Numbered from the stretch's first letter, positions 1 to 15,900 are shown. The stretch is 64,000 bases of DNA from Glandiceps talaboti (GCF_964340395.1 NC_135554.1:15014092-15078091); one strand, 5' to 3'. Notes: generated by a model not told the origin, from the sequence alone. Made by a program: numbers and translations.

Positions 1-2153
1 TTTTGACTCACAACAGTCAAACATCTTTTTTGAGGGGTGGGAAAATTTTAATCTGGATCCAAAAACTGTACAGTTGTGCTACAACACCATTTGTGGTATT
101 TTTATAATGTAGAAGTTTAATTTCAGTATGGTATTACATCTTCATATAAACTTAATAAAGATATTATTTAGCATCAATATCAATTCCAAATTACTGTAAT
201 TTGATAGTGTCACATATATTTGTAATGTACATTATCTCATCATTTAGAAATTGATGTACATCATGTAATCTATAAACCCATCTATTGGAAGAATTTGAAA
301 CTGGAATATTTGTTTCAAAAGATGAAATTATCATGTTTAATTCCAAATGTGATTTACTTGATGATTTTATCCTATATTTGTATTTCTCTTCTAAAATGTT
401 TAACTTTTAGGAATGTTGTGTAAGTCTTAGATCATTATCCTGCCATAGTAAATATTATGAATAGTTTGAAATCAATTTGTAAGACTGATTATGTAGGTAC
501 CCACATATTTCAAAAGTTTATAAAAGCAACTTGTGTGCATTAATGAACAAAATTCCGGAATCACCTAGTTTTGATAATATGATAACAGTGTGTGGTATTT
601 GCATTATAAAGTTATGAATGCGTTATTCAACGTTATTGATGTAGTCATTCTTGTCCTGGTACATTAGTAATGTCTTCTAAACTTCATGTGTGATTTATTT
701 TGTTATCCATGGGTGACTTGACAATGTAGTTGATGCATGTCGGTCACAGGGACTAGTTGCTTGGACTTTTCACTAGTGAATTACAAGTATGTCAATATCT
801 GCTGCGTTACTATGGTAATGGCACAACCATGTGGGTCTGACTTCCACACAATTTAGTCAGAATTAGTGAGTCTATCATAAAATGAATTCTTGTCTTTAGC
901 ATTGTAATGATTGAAATTCTTGGTTGCTGAGTTATGACTTTGGTAGGTTTCCTAGCTTCAAGTTTATGTTATATACCTTGTAATGTTATAAGCTTGGTTG
1001 ACCCAGTAAAGCATTGAAGTGATCCAGTAAATGAGTGATCCCTGTGTCATATGTGTGTTATTCTTAGAAAGGTCAGCAAGTGGTTCAGAAATGATGTCAT
1101 GAAATTCAATATAAGGATGCTACACACTAGTACATGCATGTTTTAGTCCATCCTTTTCATATCTACTATTCACACAAATAGTTGTTGTAATGTGTGGAAA
1201 TTAATGTCAAAATTTTATTTTTTTTTATTCTGTGTGAGTTCAGAGTTTAGTTACTGAATTTATACAGGTAGTGAAAATTGCTGTCATTGTGTCAATTAAT
1301 AAATTATCTATAGCTATTGAATTGTTGCTAGAGATTACTGATTAGGGTATACCTGTATATGCAGCAGTTTGAAATATCCCAACCTTTCCACAATTACTGT
1401 TCCAAAATACAAGATGAACTGCACAAACTACAAGTTATAATTGTAGTGGTACAAAAATGATATATCAAGGGTTTTAGACAAAATATTATTTTCTATTACA
1501 TTCTGTTTTATGTGTATGTTACAGGTAATTGATCCAGAATTACTCTGTGGTTGCTAAACTCAAGATGTTAAAAATTGCCCCCATGAAAGTAAATTATATT
1601 TATAGATAAGATTATGTATGTGGGATTTTGAAATACTTTGTGGAATGATTCCTAGTATTAATTTGTGAGTATTGTTGTGTTATGGTAGTTTATTAATTCT
1701 CTGCCCCAAAACATACTGTGTATCACTATATGACAAAGATATTGTCAATTCTGACTGGCACGGTTGTATGGGTCTGTTCGGGTCATTAACTGAGCAGCAG
1801 TTGACTTTCTTTCTAAGTAATTAAAGATGATAACACACAGCCTACTGGGACATCTTCTAGGTTGTCATATCTACTCCATTGACCCATCCTGACATAGTTG
1901 GCTTGTTGTATGGCTGTCACGTCTAGTGTACATACCTTTTTTATTCACTGTCAAGTCTGTGCACTGCTTGCATATACTTGTAACCTGAAGTGACATTGAT
2001 TTCCTAGTCTCAAACATTACATTGTGAACTCTGACCCGAGACGTCTAGCCAGGAAGTGGAAAAAAAACACTATGTTTTTTTGATAAAATCCACCATACTA
2101 TGTATCTATGTGATATGGTTCTATTTTTGAAATGGAATTCTTGACTTTTACAG
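1..2153. other. Non-coding flank upstream of SSX2IP
   Basis: No open frame with gene-like character is seen. The sequence is AT-rich and ends with a pyrimidine tract and acceptor AG at 2152-2153, directly before the exon that holds the SSX2IP start codon. This implies that at least one 5' UTR exon lies upstream, either here or outside the window. I could not place the promoter. Confidence 0.5.
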
Positions 2154-2199
2154 GGAGTATGAGTGAAAGAATGAAGAGCTGATATGAGTTGGTAGAGAG

Positions 2200-5100
2200 A
2201 TGGCTGACTGGACCACGGCTAGTAGTTTTACAAGGTTAACAGACATGATGACAGCACCAAATAGACTCAGTAATGGATTCCCTATGCAATACCTTGTACA
2301 CTCCGACAAATCCCCCAGTATGCTAGGAAAAGAGCATTCCGTGTTGCAGTTTACGCCATCCCCACAGCATCCACAGCTGAAAGCCCTAACAGACAAGCTA
2401 ATCCAGCCGGTATTCTGTACACGCGACAGTGTAGATGAGTGCATTGCTTTCCTTGATCAGGTGAGTAAGAAGTCATTAATTATTTACTCTGTTTAGCATT
2501 AGTCTGTGGGATTCATGTAGAGTTTGTGTATATATATAGTATTTGTTAACGATTCTGTCTATGAAATTCTACATGTTAAATTAAAAATCATTCAATAACA
2601 AACAACCTCAAAGCTGTTTTCAAGACATGTTTTCAGAATGTTTTATTTGGATGTGTTTGATGACAGTAAAAGATAGTCAGTATTATTCGATATTAAAAAA
2701 ACCTATACTGACAATTCAAAAAATTTAATTTAAGAAATTGCCAAGTGTATTAATTTGAAGAACATAAAATACTTTTCCATTTAGAAACTGTTACTGTGAT
2801 TGATGATCAAGTAACTCCATTAGGATTTGTAAGCATGTTCTAGAAATTGGGGGATGTCCTTAACTAATATATGCATTACATATTATTGAGTTTGAAGGAA
2901 GAGCTATTGAATTTAACTTGTAGCCTATTTCATACATATTATTTATATCAGTCTCAGGTGATACAAAATGTATGTGCCAGACAAGCTCAGCTGTTTCATA
3001 TTTATGTTAAGAATTACTAAGTAGCTAATAGCCTACTTGAAGAAAACACTTACAGTTTGACTAAAAATAATATTGATAGGATAAAATTCTTGTCATAAAG
3101 ACTTCATTTATTTAGATTTATTTCAAAAGATGACAACAGGTGTACACCCAATAACAGTCTTTCTCAAAATAACTGCATATAATTGACACAGACACAACAT
3201 TAAAACATACACCAGATACATGACCGGAAAACTAAATTTTACAAATATTTACAGTCGACATCTCCAAAACAAATGAAAAGAAATAAAATAAAGTAAAAAG
3301 TCAGTGTATGTGTACACCAACGTATGCAAATTTAAGACATTTATTTTATTTCTATGGTGTGATATTGTCACTGATGCATAATGTTGACTGTTTGACCCCA
3401 TTTCTTGAAGCTTGTGGATAAACACACAATAGAGACATATGAATGTCCAGGTACTAGATAGCAATGTGAATTTTACATGAGACTAATAACATATTAGCTG
3501 TAATCTGAGTGGGTGAATTTTTCATTGCTATGATAGCTTTAAAAGTTATTACAATATTAATAGACAAATACAATAGAAAGATGATAATAATACTAATCTT
3601 TGTATTTACTGATGTAGCATGTTACAGTCAGCTGTGACAAACACTCCACACTGACTACCACCACTATTTATGGCTGGGATTTTTTTAATATCACAAATGC
3701 AGATAATTATTAAAACCAGATAATTTGTAGCAATCTGCTGGTTTTGATGTCATCAAATACTGAGGAATCCTTGTAAAATGCATATTTTTGCAATATGATA
3801 TATGTAATGTTATCCATATTGTTACTTGTGGTTACTAATAGAAAAACAGTTAACCAAGATAATTCCTTTTCGTATTCCACATCACTTATTTCAGTTTCAC
3901 TTTCATATTCAGAGCCACTCTCAAAATACACATGTAATTATAGACAATAGACACTATGATGTAATATAAATGTTTAAATAATTGTCGACTGTAAAAATAT
4001 GCTCACAACAAGCACTTAATTAGATATGTGATAGTTGGTCAAACACTAAAAAATTATAGATTCCATTGGAAATATTAATACTAAGAAATTGTGATATGTC
4101 ACTGTCACCGCTACCTGGCAAACAGGAGACAGCTGTGAAATCATAGTATCCTATCATACAGTTGAAACATAAGGCATTCTGCTAAGTTACTGGGTTGTCA
4201 GGGAATGAGCAGATAGCTCATACACCTTTTACCTCTGCAGTCTGGGTTCAAACCTGCCAAGCATTGGCTGGGTTTTATAATTTACTACGTTGTAAGTAAG
4301 AAGAGTGTCATTCAGTTTGACCCTGTCAAACAATGCAGGTTTTCTCCAGGTACTCTGTTTCCTCCTGCTTCAACACTAGGACACAAGGGTGTGCTGCTCC
4401 TGTGGCGACCATTCAACAAAATTTCCAAATTTATTTGGATGAATAAATGATTATTATGTTGTGTAGAAAATCTTAGGTTGTTCACTGTATAAGAGAGTAC
4501 ATTTTACCTGAAATGAAAAAAATGAATTTTTTCTGAATTTTTTCTTACAGGAATTAGTAGTAGTAGGTTTTCCATCCTTGTACACCACATCACCAAGTGA
4601 TAAAGGTCCTCCTGATACGTTTGATATAGTGCGGCTTATAAATTGTACATTTGAGTTACTTCAAAGACATCAGAAAAGTATGAGGTTGCAAGAAGAAATG
4701 GAAGTTAGGTAAGTCTCTTAAATTCGGTCTTTCATCTTTTCAACTTCAAATTCATGAAAGGCAGAATTACAACTATAAGTGAGTATAAATTTCATTAGGT
4801 TTATCAACATTCTCTTGAGTAAAGAAATATAACTAAACTTTAATGTTTAGGATTAGTTTATTGTTATGAAGTCTATATTTTTTTTATAGCAATAAGGTAT
4901 ACGGTATTCAAAGCAGTATGTAAAACAGAAATGTACACACAGGAGTTTTTTTCCTCAACTCAAATTATTACTGCGCAGAGTTAGAATTTCCAATTAGTGT
5001 TTTTAGGGCTATAAATGGGAGCTGGGAAGAAGGTGAAAAATGACATAGAAGTTGTCATATGTGGTATATTTTAGTCCATGATTAAACTACAGGGGATTCA

Positions 5101-8100
5101 TTTCCTCTGGTAAACAAGATAATGTGGATATCATACCAGCATAATTGTGGCCTTCAGCTTTCTATATTTGTGAAGTTTTTCTACCATGTCCATCTGAGAA
5201 CAATTAGGGCAAACAATATCCAAGTATTTGGTCAAAATTTCTGTGTACATGATATTTACATTAGGCTGGTTATATGTAGAACATTAAATTGACAGGTACA
5301 TTGTGTATTTCTATGATCTTTGTGTTATAGCACATCTTGGATTCTCTAATTTAGGAGGTACATTTAGGGGAAGCAATGGGGTTTCACTCTGAAATATTCA
5401 TATCACTCATACTTAGATTTGTAGATGAGTGAGCGGAGACAAAATTTTGTATAAACCATGGTAGTGGAGTTCCAGAGTATATACTTTTTCATCACAAGAA
5501 AAAAACATGAAAGTAGAAATACTCCAAAATAATTGAAGTTATCTTTGTTGTCTTTACTTTCAAAGATGTGTGCTTTTTTAGTGAAATCTGCACAGTTATG
5601 ATATTGACGTACACAGTAGTGGTTTTGTCTCTCATACATTCATAGATAAACAAAATATACTTTGCTTTCTGTTTGCTAGCCATATTTCCTCATTCAAATA
5701 CTGTGTACATTTCCTTTTAACCACGAATTTCCCACTAAGTGCTACACCCTTCCATTTGAGTCATCATATTTCTCTGTTTAAAAAGCACTATTGTTTGAGC
5801 ACACCTTACAAATTGCAGAATGTCTGGGAGTGTTTTGGGGCATCACTGGGTTTTGGTTTCCTACATCATTACAATCATTGTCTGTCATTAAAATGGTTTA
5901 TAAACCTAGCAGCCCCCCCCCCCTCCCCCCCAAAAAAAACCAACAACAACAACAAAGAACACAAACAAAAAAACTAAAACAAAACAACAACAAACAAACA
6001 AACAAACAAACAAACAACAAAAAATGAGATGGCGTAATTTAAAATTGGGAAATAAAAGAATATAGAAATTAAAAGAATTGATGGACTTGTAACTTCATTA
6101 ACAGAAAGTTTTAAGTTCAGAAATTTGCCACCTTCCTAAGTTCCATGCTAGTTCACAAATATAATAGAGTTATGCAGTGCAACTAGAACACAGAAGAAGA
6201 GAGAAGTTGATCTATTTAATGAGAGCTACTCAAAATTAGCACTTGTCACAACATTTAAAGTGTTCCAGGGAATGTAATAGGATCATAAAAGTGATCAGTT
6301 TCAATGGTACTTGTATATAACAGTTACAATCATTACTGAATATTAACTTGACATGTGTACTGAGCTAGTCAGAAAACCTTTGTGCATTTATAGATTTAAA
6401 TGTAGATAAAGACAGTATGTATGTGTAAATCTATTTGTCCAGATGAGATTCCTGTGGCTTTATAACATTGGTAACATTTTTATACATTGTTAGATTTTTT
6501 TGCTATTTTTGTATCAGATGCTGGTATAACAATGGCACCAACAGATAAATTCTACATTTTTAGTATAATACCATTCACATTTTTCAACAAAGTTCTGTTC
6601 CTTAAAACATAAACAAGTTTTCATAAACACAGAGTTTTCCATTTCCTGGTACAAACTTGAATGATACAACTTAAAAATTCTACAAATGTAGTAATTTGTT
6701 TTGTATACATGGCATTTTAAACAAATTGTTCTGTTCGTTGAAACAGAAAAAATATCATATTTAATAAAGACTTCTTTGTTTTCTGGTACATAAACAGATA
6801 AAATCTATAACACATTTATACATCCATTTTTCAACAAACTGTTCTATTCCTGTATTATTTATAAGATAAACAAATCATTAACAGGGACTTTTCAGTTCTC
6901 TGGGACAAAAATGATACACAAACAGATAAATTCTACACAGTAACATGTACATTTTTCAACAACATCAGGACAGATTTTTCTGTTCATTGAAAACAGAGAA
7001 GAATTTCATAAACATGAACCAAAGCAAAGTATGTATCATTGTACTGTATGTGTTTGTGTCAGGAATGTCAAAGGTCGTAACCCCTATTGTGTTATCCACT
7101 TGTTGACATATTCTACTTCAATATATCTATGTGTTGACAGGTATTGCAATAAAAGTTCCTAAAATTTTACAAGGATACTATTTTAAAAACAGAATTATCC
7201 CAATCCTATTGACATGATTGACCTGCACACATTCAAAGATTAGTAACAATTAAGGACTTGTCAATAAAGACCAAGATTAAACCCTTGTACTGAAAAGGTT
7301 GTTATGCAATTGACACTCCCAGCGCCAAAACATTCATTTGTATTAAGTTTTAAAGTCCCAGTCACCAAAACAAAAGATTACAGAAACAAGTCTGTGTGAA
7401 ATCTGTGAATACATATCAAGATTCAACTGACACACGTTGTATGGATTCTATTTTTAGTCAAGGATTTATTTATCTACTGAAAACCACACTGAGGCCAAAC
7501 AACTTCAGGGCAATATTCAGTCATCAACATACCCCAGTATTGATCCCAGTTGTCGTTTTGTCAACATAGTATATGGATCTTTAAAAAATGGCTTCACTTT
7601 TTCTTAGAAGGTTATTTATCTTTTAGTATATTATCATCAATAATGGAATCATTTTCAGTTGTTTTGTGGTAGAGCAATGAAATATTTAGGGATATGTAGG
7701 AGGTATGTTTAATGTGTGATATATATCCCTAAACTAGAGACAGTCCAAAACATGTTCTCAAGTTTCATAGAGTGTTTCTAAAAATATCCACTGATGTATT
7801 ATTTCTAAGTCAATGCTTTCCTGTGTATTAAACTATAAATGTGTTCTCTTCTTGTTTGGTGTGAAATATTTCATTGGAAGTTGTAGAATAGTTTCCTTGG
7901 GTTGTGAATGATGGCTTACCTTGGTCAGTGTGGTGTGCACATTAAATACATTCTTTTATTTTGCTGTGAAATGGTTGACTTGTAACTGTGAAACCTTTCT
8001 CGTAGTCCAGTCAAGGCTAAAAAACAGTCACTGTTAACCAAGTCTGTTTTGTAACCATAAAAATGAAGGTGACAAGTAACATTAGGGTTAGGGATGTTAG

Positions 8101-9932
8101 AATACCCATCATGGCAAGACTAAACTACTTGTGTATAGGTAATACCCTAACCAGTGTTGTAGCACTAAAATGAAGGTTAGCGTACAAACTGTCTTGATGA
8201 AATTATTGCTATCCATATCTGAATTGAAAACTGATCTCTTATCTGAAACTCATAATGACTGTAAGACTTTGATGTCTACAATAATAGAGCAGCACAGTTT
8301 CCAGGTTACCTTTCTCCCATACCTTGAATTGTTTACTTTACCAGTTTTCAATAGCAAACATGTTACCACCTACACATGAATACACTGTTGTGTCTTTTGT
8401 TATTGTCACTCCAGGTATTGGAGTGGTAGAGGGACAATCAGTAGAGAGGTCATTTAATTGACGTAGCAAGGGGTAAACAGATTTGTTTCTTTGTAGAACT
8501 ATCAATTGGATTGGTACTTTAACACCAAGATATGGGGTTTACTGAAAAAAACACACAAATGACTATGGCAGCTGGAGAGGCCGCTAGAAAACTTATTATC
8601 CTGCCATTGAATGTTGTCCATAAAACCATCGCTACATACACTTTGTTAGACTGCATTAGACAGAAACTCTTAGTTTGAGGAATGTTGGACAGTACTCACA
8701 ATGACAAAGAAGTTTTGTCTGTACAACATAGCAACTTGTCCTGTAGTTTGTCTGTATGTATGTTTATAATGACAGTTCCTTGACTAGAGGGTCTCATTAC
8801 CAAAGTGTGTGTTGTGTTGATGTCCTTAATAACACATCTTCACATGTAGGAGTGAGGTATATGAGATCAGTAAAGTTACTGTTATTGTGGGTGTACAATA
8901 GAGAGTCTGCCTATATACTATTGAAGACACGCTATAAGATTTTTATTATAACGGTACCTGACATATTCATTTCACTGGTTCATTATCATGAAACAAATCA
9001 TTATGTGCACTTTCTTTTTTTTAGAAAAAATATGCATTATCATATTTGATTACAATTTCAACTTTTCAGACATCTTACGTGTAAAATATTTTCACAACAG
9101 TGATCATATAAGCTAAATACAGAGCTCCACCATAGGATGGTAGTTATAATTACACGTGTTTTAGAATATAAAAAGCAAATCATCTGTAAACTTTGTTTCA
9201 GTGCCAAATAATAATAATAATATTGATGTGACTTCTGTTTTCAGAATGCTTCACAGTTATGTCCACAAATATTCAGTAACAGCTCTGATGGCATTCAATT
9301 GCCATAGGGTGGTAGTGTTAAAACAAAGTTGTAAGGAATGTCATTTTAAAATTCAAATTTACACACCAAAGTCATACTCCTTGGTGAGGTAACAACTGTC
9401 AGCTGGTTGTCACCAAATTCGAAAACAGTACATATGGAAGCTTGCACTTTTTCGAGCATTTTTGATTGATTGATTGATTGATTGATTTTCTCCTTTCCAG
9501 GCAACATCGTAATTTCAGTGACTTGGACCATCTTCAAACAAGTCAAACCAGACTCAAAGAAGAAATAGAACAAAGCCAAAGAGACATTGCTGCTCTGTGT
9601 GAAAAAGAAAGACAATTAAAAAACAAAAATAAATCATTGTCCAACAAAGTCAAAGTTGGGAAAGAAGAACTAAGGAAACTTGAAGGTGTTTTAAAACAAA
9701 GAGACACTCATTTTAAACATGAGATCAAGAAAAAGGAAAGAGAAATTAATAAACTGAAAGAAAGAGTACATCAGTTGTTAACTGATAAAACACAGGAGAG
9801 AAGAATAGGTGAGTTGAATTTGCAATCAAATCTGATCTCAGGGAGGGAGGGATTGATTATTTTATTTATGGGTGTTTACAACTTCTGTGATTGTGCTGTG
9901 TGTGTTTTTTTGTGATTGTACTGAGTGTTTTC

Positions 9933-9983
<51 letters not shown>

Positions 9984-12900
9984 GTTAGCCTGGAATCCAT
10001 GTGGATGTGGGTTTTGCAAGCATTATTTCTGAGATGGGGAAATCAATATACAAAAACCCCATTTGCCTGCATTCTAGGATAGTAGACAGTTGATAATATT
10101 GGATGACGTACTGTGTTTGCTATCTTTTGCCTAATGGCTGACTTTGCTGTGTTCTACATGATCCTACAGCTGTTGAAACCCCCAACCCTAACCCTGAAGC
10201 ACTACATGTATATCACCAGAATGAAATCTACAAATGCAATTGTGTATTTCAGTATTTCCTTTAATAAACAGTAAATAAAAAAGATATGGGTCAGAACAAT
10301 GATAGGTATTCTTGTGAGTCAATCCATAGTAAGAAATAGGGGCACATCAAATTTTGGTGTGTCATAGGAAATTACTGTGCATCAAATCGGCTTATAGGCG
10401 GCCAAACATAGCTTGTATTGTAATATCTTCTATTGTATGAAATTTCATCCATTTCTAGAATGTTCTGACTATTGCCATGATGACAAAATGACAAATTACT
10501 TTGAATGTACATCGTTATGAGATTTCAATGGAAATGTTGTCACAAATTAGATGAAATATTGTGTGTAATTAAAGGTTATTAAAGCTGAGAGTATGATTTA
10601 TATTCCAAATGGTATTGAAATGTTCTATATATAACTTAGTATGAAGGCCATTTCAATTATTTGTGTCTCCTATCTTCTAACCATGTTTTATAAAATTCTG
10701 ATGTCTATTAATACAAAATATGATAAAATATCTGTACTTTAAGTTTAATTCAAGTATAGCTCTATTCTGAAATTTTGCATTAAGGACATTTCACTGATTT
10801 GTTTTATGCTACTAGCTCCTAGCCATATTTTGTGATGTTCATTTACAAAAATGTAGTAAATAATACATGTACTTGCTTACTTACTTACAGGAATGGATAT
10901 CTTAAACTCATTACAAAGATCAGATGGCAAAAGAGGAACGTGGAAAACTGTCGGACAAAACAGGTATTTTAGAATATCACATATAGAGATCATATGAACA
11001 AGTGATTTCTCCATGTTACAGAGACTTAAACTCAAAGTTTATCAAGAATTAGCAACATTCAAATATACATAACTTGTGTAGGTTTTGTGTTAGGTTTCTT
11101 TGTGTTTGATTCAATTTTTTGAGAGGTTGGTATGTTCATATATTGTCATTTTTACAATGACATGGCTACTTACGGAATATTAATATTTCTATGGTCTCTT
11201 CAAGTAGGAGATAAAACAATAATACACCTACAAGAAAAGTACTAAATTAAAGAAGTATATATAGTCCATGAAATGGTGATGAGTAGAAATAGAAAGTGTG
11301 TTGCTGTACCCACCTACAATATATTTTATGCGTTTCCTTTTAAATTGATGGTCGGTCAGTGGTGACTTTCCATCTATCCATTGTATGGTTTGTGTCAAGT
11401 TCATCGACTTGTCACAGAAAATGTGCCCTCTCATGAAAGTCTTTGGATCATATTTATACAACCCTGTCTTCTTGTGAGTGACTACATAGTAAAAGGATGA
11501 GGAACACCAAAGTTTTGATGCATCAAGGAATAGCTGTGTGTCAGTGGCATGTCAATTGTCTGAGAGGGCACACATCTATTGTACAATCAGAGTCATTAGA
11601 AGTACATAACTATTCACAGGAATGTAATACCATCAATGTTACCTGTATTTCAGTAAGCATGAGGAAGACATGTATCGATTGATAATCACTAACTATGAAG
11701 AAAGACAGAAAGAGTTGATGTTAGAAAACCAAGATCTGAGAGAATCACTACGGAATATGGAAAAAGAACTTGTAGATCTGTTAAATCAACAATCACCTAT
11801 GAAGACAAACAGATCAACGGTAAGTATGACTGGGATGACTTGGATACAGCATCAGAGAATCAAAGTCATGTGTGTCATACAGCATCAGAGAATCAAAGTC
11901 ATGTGTATCATACAGCATCAGAGAATCAAAGTCATGTGTATCATACAGCATCAGAGAATCAAAGTCATGTGTATCGTACTGCATCGAGAATCAAAGTCAT
12001 GTGTATCATACAGCATCAGAGAATCAAAGTCATGTGTATCATACAGCATCAGAGAATCAAAGTCATGTGTATCATACAGCATCAGAGAATCAAAGTCATG
12101 TGTATCATACAGCATCAGAGAATCAAAGTCATGTGTATCATACAGCATCAGAGAATCAAAGTCATGTGTATCATACAGCATCAGAGAATCAAAGTCATGT
12201 GTATCATACAGCATCAGAGAATCAAAGTCATGTGTATCATACAGCATCAGAGAATCAAAGTCATGTGTATCATACAGCATCAGAGAATCAAAGTCATGTG
12301 TATCATACAGCATCAGAGAATCAAAGTCATGTCTATCATACAGCATCAGAGAATCGAAGTCATGTCTATCATACAGCATCAGAGAATCAAAGTCATGTCT
12401 ATCATACAGCATCAGAGAATCAAAGTCATGGCTATCATACAGCATCAGAGAATCAAAGTCATGTCTATCATACAGCATCAGAGAATCAAAGTCATGTGTA
12501 TCATACAGCATCAGAGTATCAAAGTCATGTGTATCATACAGCATCAGAGAATCAAAGTCATGTGTATCATACAGCATCAGAGAATCAAAGTCATGTGTAT
12601 CATACAGCATCAGAGAATCAAAGTCATGTGTATCATACAGCATCAGAGAATCAAAGTCATGTCTATCATACAGCATCAGAGAATCAAAGTCATGTGTATC
12701 ATACAGCATCAGAGAATCAAAGTCATGGCTATCATACAGCATCAGAGAATCAAAGTCATGTGTATCATACAGCATCAGAGAATCAAAGTCATGTCTATCA
12801 TACAGCATCAGAGAATCAAAGTCATGTGTATCATACAGCATCAGAGAATCAAAGTCATGGCTATCATTAGACTGAAATACATCATCAGTACGTTCATCCC

Positions 12901-15900
12901 TAATCACTTGAAAGAAGCGCTACATGCCATTACGTAAAAAGGACCAACTTGTATCAAATTCTACACTTTTATATAGTTAACTTTGTGACTTTATGTACTC
13001 AGTCTTCAGGTGAAGAATCTGACATAGATAGTACCTCAGTATCATCATCCATTGAAGAGCTGTCTACAGGTCATTATCAAATGCCTTATGAGATGGTGAA
13101 GGAAGGCATTGAAAATAGTATGAGACAGAAATGGAGAAAACTGAAGGCACATATCAAGAAGATGGAGAATGGCAAAGGTTGGTCCTTTTTGTAATCTGGG
13201 TAACCTTTCAGGACTCAAAGTTAGCAGTAGTCCAGGACACACAGACTTCTTAACATTGCATCTAGACTACCAAATTATACAGTGATTATCTGTTAGACCA
13301 ATGGATATCAATAGGAAACTGTAGATGAGACAGTTCACTTGGCTAAAGCAGGCTATCAAGCAAATAAGTTACATTTGAACCCTGCTGCCAACCCTTTGCT
13401 ACAACCTTTCCTTCACCTCACCCATCCCTACAAAGTGTAATTTCAACAACAGACAATCGATATTGTTGAGGTTAGTTTTAGTTAGGTTTAAATTTTCACT
13501 TTTGAACTCTCAGTTGTACTTCCCAGGTTCCAGTTTTTCTCTTTAGATGTTGGAGCAATGAAATACATGCATGTACGTAAACAAAGGAGTGTACTGACCA
13601 GGACAGTTTCAAACTTCTATAGAAAAATCCTCTATAATAATTAACGTTGAAATAAAATGCAGTCAAAATACAATTATACAAAAAATATGAATCTAGTAAT
13701 AAATCAGAGGTATGAATAGAATAGAGTGTGATTAGTAGAATAGGGATCCCAGTCCAGACTGTAATATACCTAGCATTGTGTCGCTTTGCCCTCACCAGCC
13801 TCCCGTCTCTGTGAGGGGTTGACCAATGTGTGGGGGCACCTACCTTACAAACTAATCCCAATCAAACTACTGAGTGTATACAGTGTCTTTCTACAGCATT
13901 CATGACAGTTTTGGTTTCTATCATTGTTTTCACAAGTGAAAATCTAATTTAGTAGTAATGATCAACCCCCCCCCCCCCCCCCCCCCCTTCTCTTATGATG
14001 TAATTGATATTTTTTTGGTCATTGTATAACTCATACCCCTTAATTTGTTTTATATTGTCAGTGTGGTTCATGGACTTTGATTAGTTTCCAAGAATTGTTT
14101 TCATGGTCCTCACCACTCTGTTGATAGTTTCATCAACTGTGTCGTGTATTTTTTTGTTATTTTCTGATGGCATAAAGTTGAATTCAATCATTTCACAGAG
14201 ACAACTCAGGAGATTTCTACACGTTCTGCAAAAGTGGAGATATTGGTAGAAGAGAGAACTAAGTTGGAAAAGAAAGTTGAAGTGTATAAGAGTATTATTG
14301 AACAACAAGAACATCTTTTAACACAGGTACACAGATTAGGGTTTATAGATTTCTATGTAACTGAGTTTGTTTGTAAATGATTGGCAGGTGTGCTTAATCG
14401 GCACACATTCATTCACTTTTAACTCTTGTGGTATACCATACAAGTGTATGCACTACCATGGCATTGAGGACACTTGACCCATGCAAGACTTTTCACTGTC
14501 ACAGCAAACTGGCTTTTATATCTTCCTAAAGCTCATTGCTTGTGTGTAACTCTCTTTGTTTTGAAAAGTTTGAAGATAATTTCACTTTTTATTTAGGATT
14601 TGAATTTGAATTGAAAAAAAACACCGATGTGTTTGCTTTAATGAAGTGAGTTATTAAGAGATGAATCCGTGCAATGAGAAAGACAAGAACATAACTGATA
14701 AAAAAAACAACACTGGAGAAAGACAAGAACATAACTGATAAAAAAAAAACTAGTGGGTACGTCTGATGTAGGTCAACAGAGAATCTTATATCAGTTTGCG
14801 ATTATATCTGTGGAAGTGAATCATGCTGTAAAATAAACAGTAACAGTCACACTGGATTGTTATAATGTGCTGCTTTCTAATCAGTAAACAGGGTTATGTA
14901 ATCTGTGGTGTTTATGCTGTGACAAGTTACTGACACTAATTATATTGTTTGTCTTTACATTAATCTTGTCCCATTCCTGATTGCCACAAGTAAGCAAACA
15001 CATCAGTGTTATTTTGCTAGTTGTAAATACATCCTGGTATAGGGCCCACCCAGTTGTATTTACAGGTAGATACATCTGTATGATGCTTTCCGTATATATT
15101 TCAGTACCAGAACAGTTCAGCTAGTGACAGAGAAGACCAAGCGTTGTCTTTCTTACAAGATGCTCATTTACTTGAAGAAAAAGAAAGTTTCTCCCAAGAA
15201 AAGAGATTGTTTTATCAGCAAAAAGCTGCCTTTGAGGATGAGAGAAGAAAGTTTACTGAAGCTGCAATTAGGTTAGGACATGAGGTAAGGATGGAGAATT
15301 TATAATGTGGACAAAACTGTTAAGAATTGATATAATGTACTTATCAGACTTGCTGCTTTGTGGAGATGTATAACCAGTTGATAATAAATGTTTTTGCTAA
15401 GGGCAGTAAGTGGGCAAACTCTGCCGCAACTCCTCCGTAATTTTACCAGGGTTCACAAACAAAACTAGAGTGGATTGCTTTGAAAACTATGCCACTTCTC
15501 CCCCTTTCTGTTACCTCAGTTTTCCCAATCTCAATAAAAACACTGATAATACATACACACACTGTGATGCAGTTTTACAGTCATACAACTTTTGACTTAA
15601 TTTTATTTCGGCCCCAAGGAAATTTGAAATTTGAAAACCTGTGAAATCATTCAAATATAGCATGACTAGTAAAACAGTGTGGAAGTATACTTTCCAATCA
15701 ATATTTGTTTACTTTTGGTTCCACAGTGCAATGAATTCATCAGTAACCCTTTACTGATAGTATATTGCTGTGTTTATTTCTTTCCTCATAAATTTAATAA
15801 AAAACATGAAAATTTTGTGTGGAAATGTGCTGTGATGAAAATGATCTATGTTGACTTTGGAAAATTTCAAGTTTCACATTGTGATGAACACAATATCGTA

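Noticed and set aside
4193-4270. Functional tRNA gene
   Set aside because: It has A- and B-box-like blocks but no paired acceptor stem or clear cloverleaf, and it continues into a SINE body shared with 49082-49366.
11951-12907. 318-aa minus-strand frame and the second and third + frames over the 33-bp array
   Set aside because: A product of stop-free 33-bp periodicity. Only the + frame continuous with exon 5 is kept as a possible read-through, and even that is not annotated as coding.
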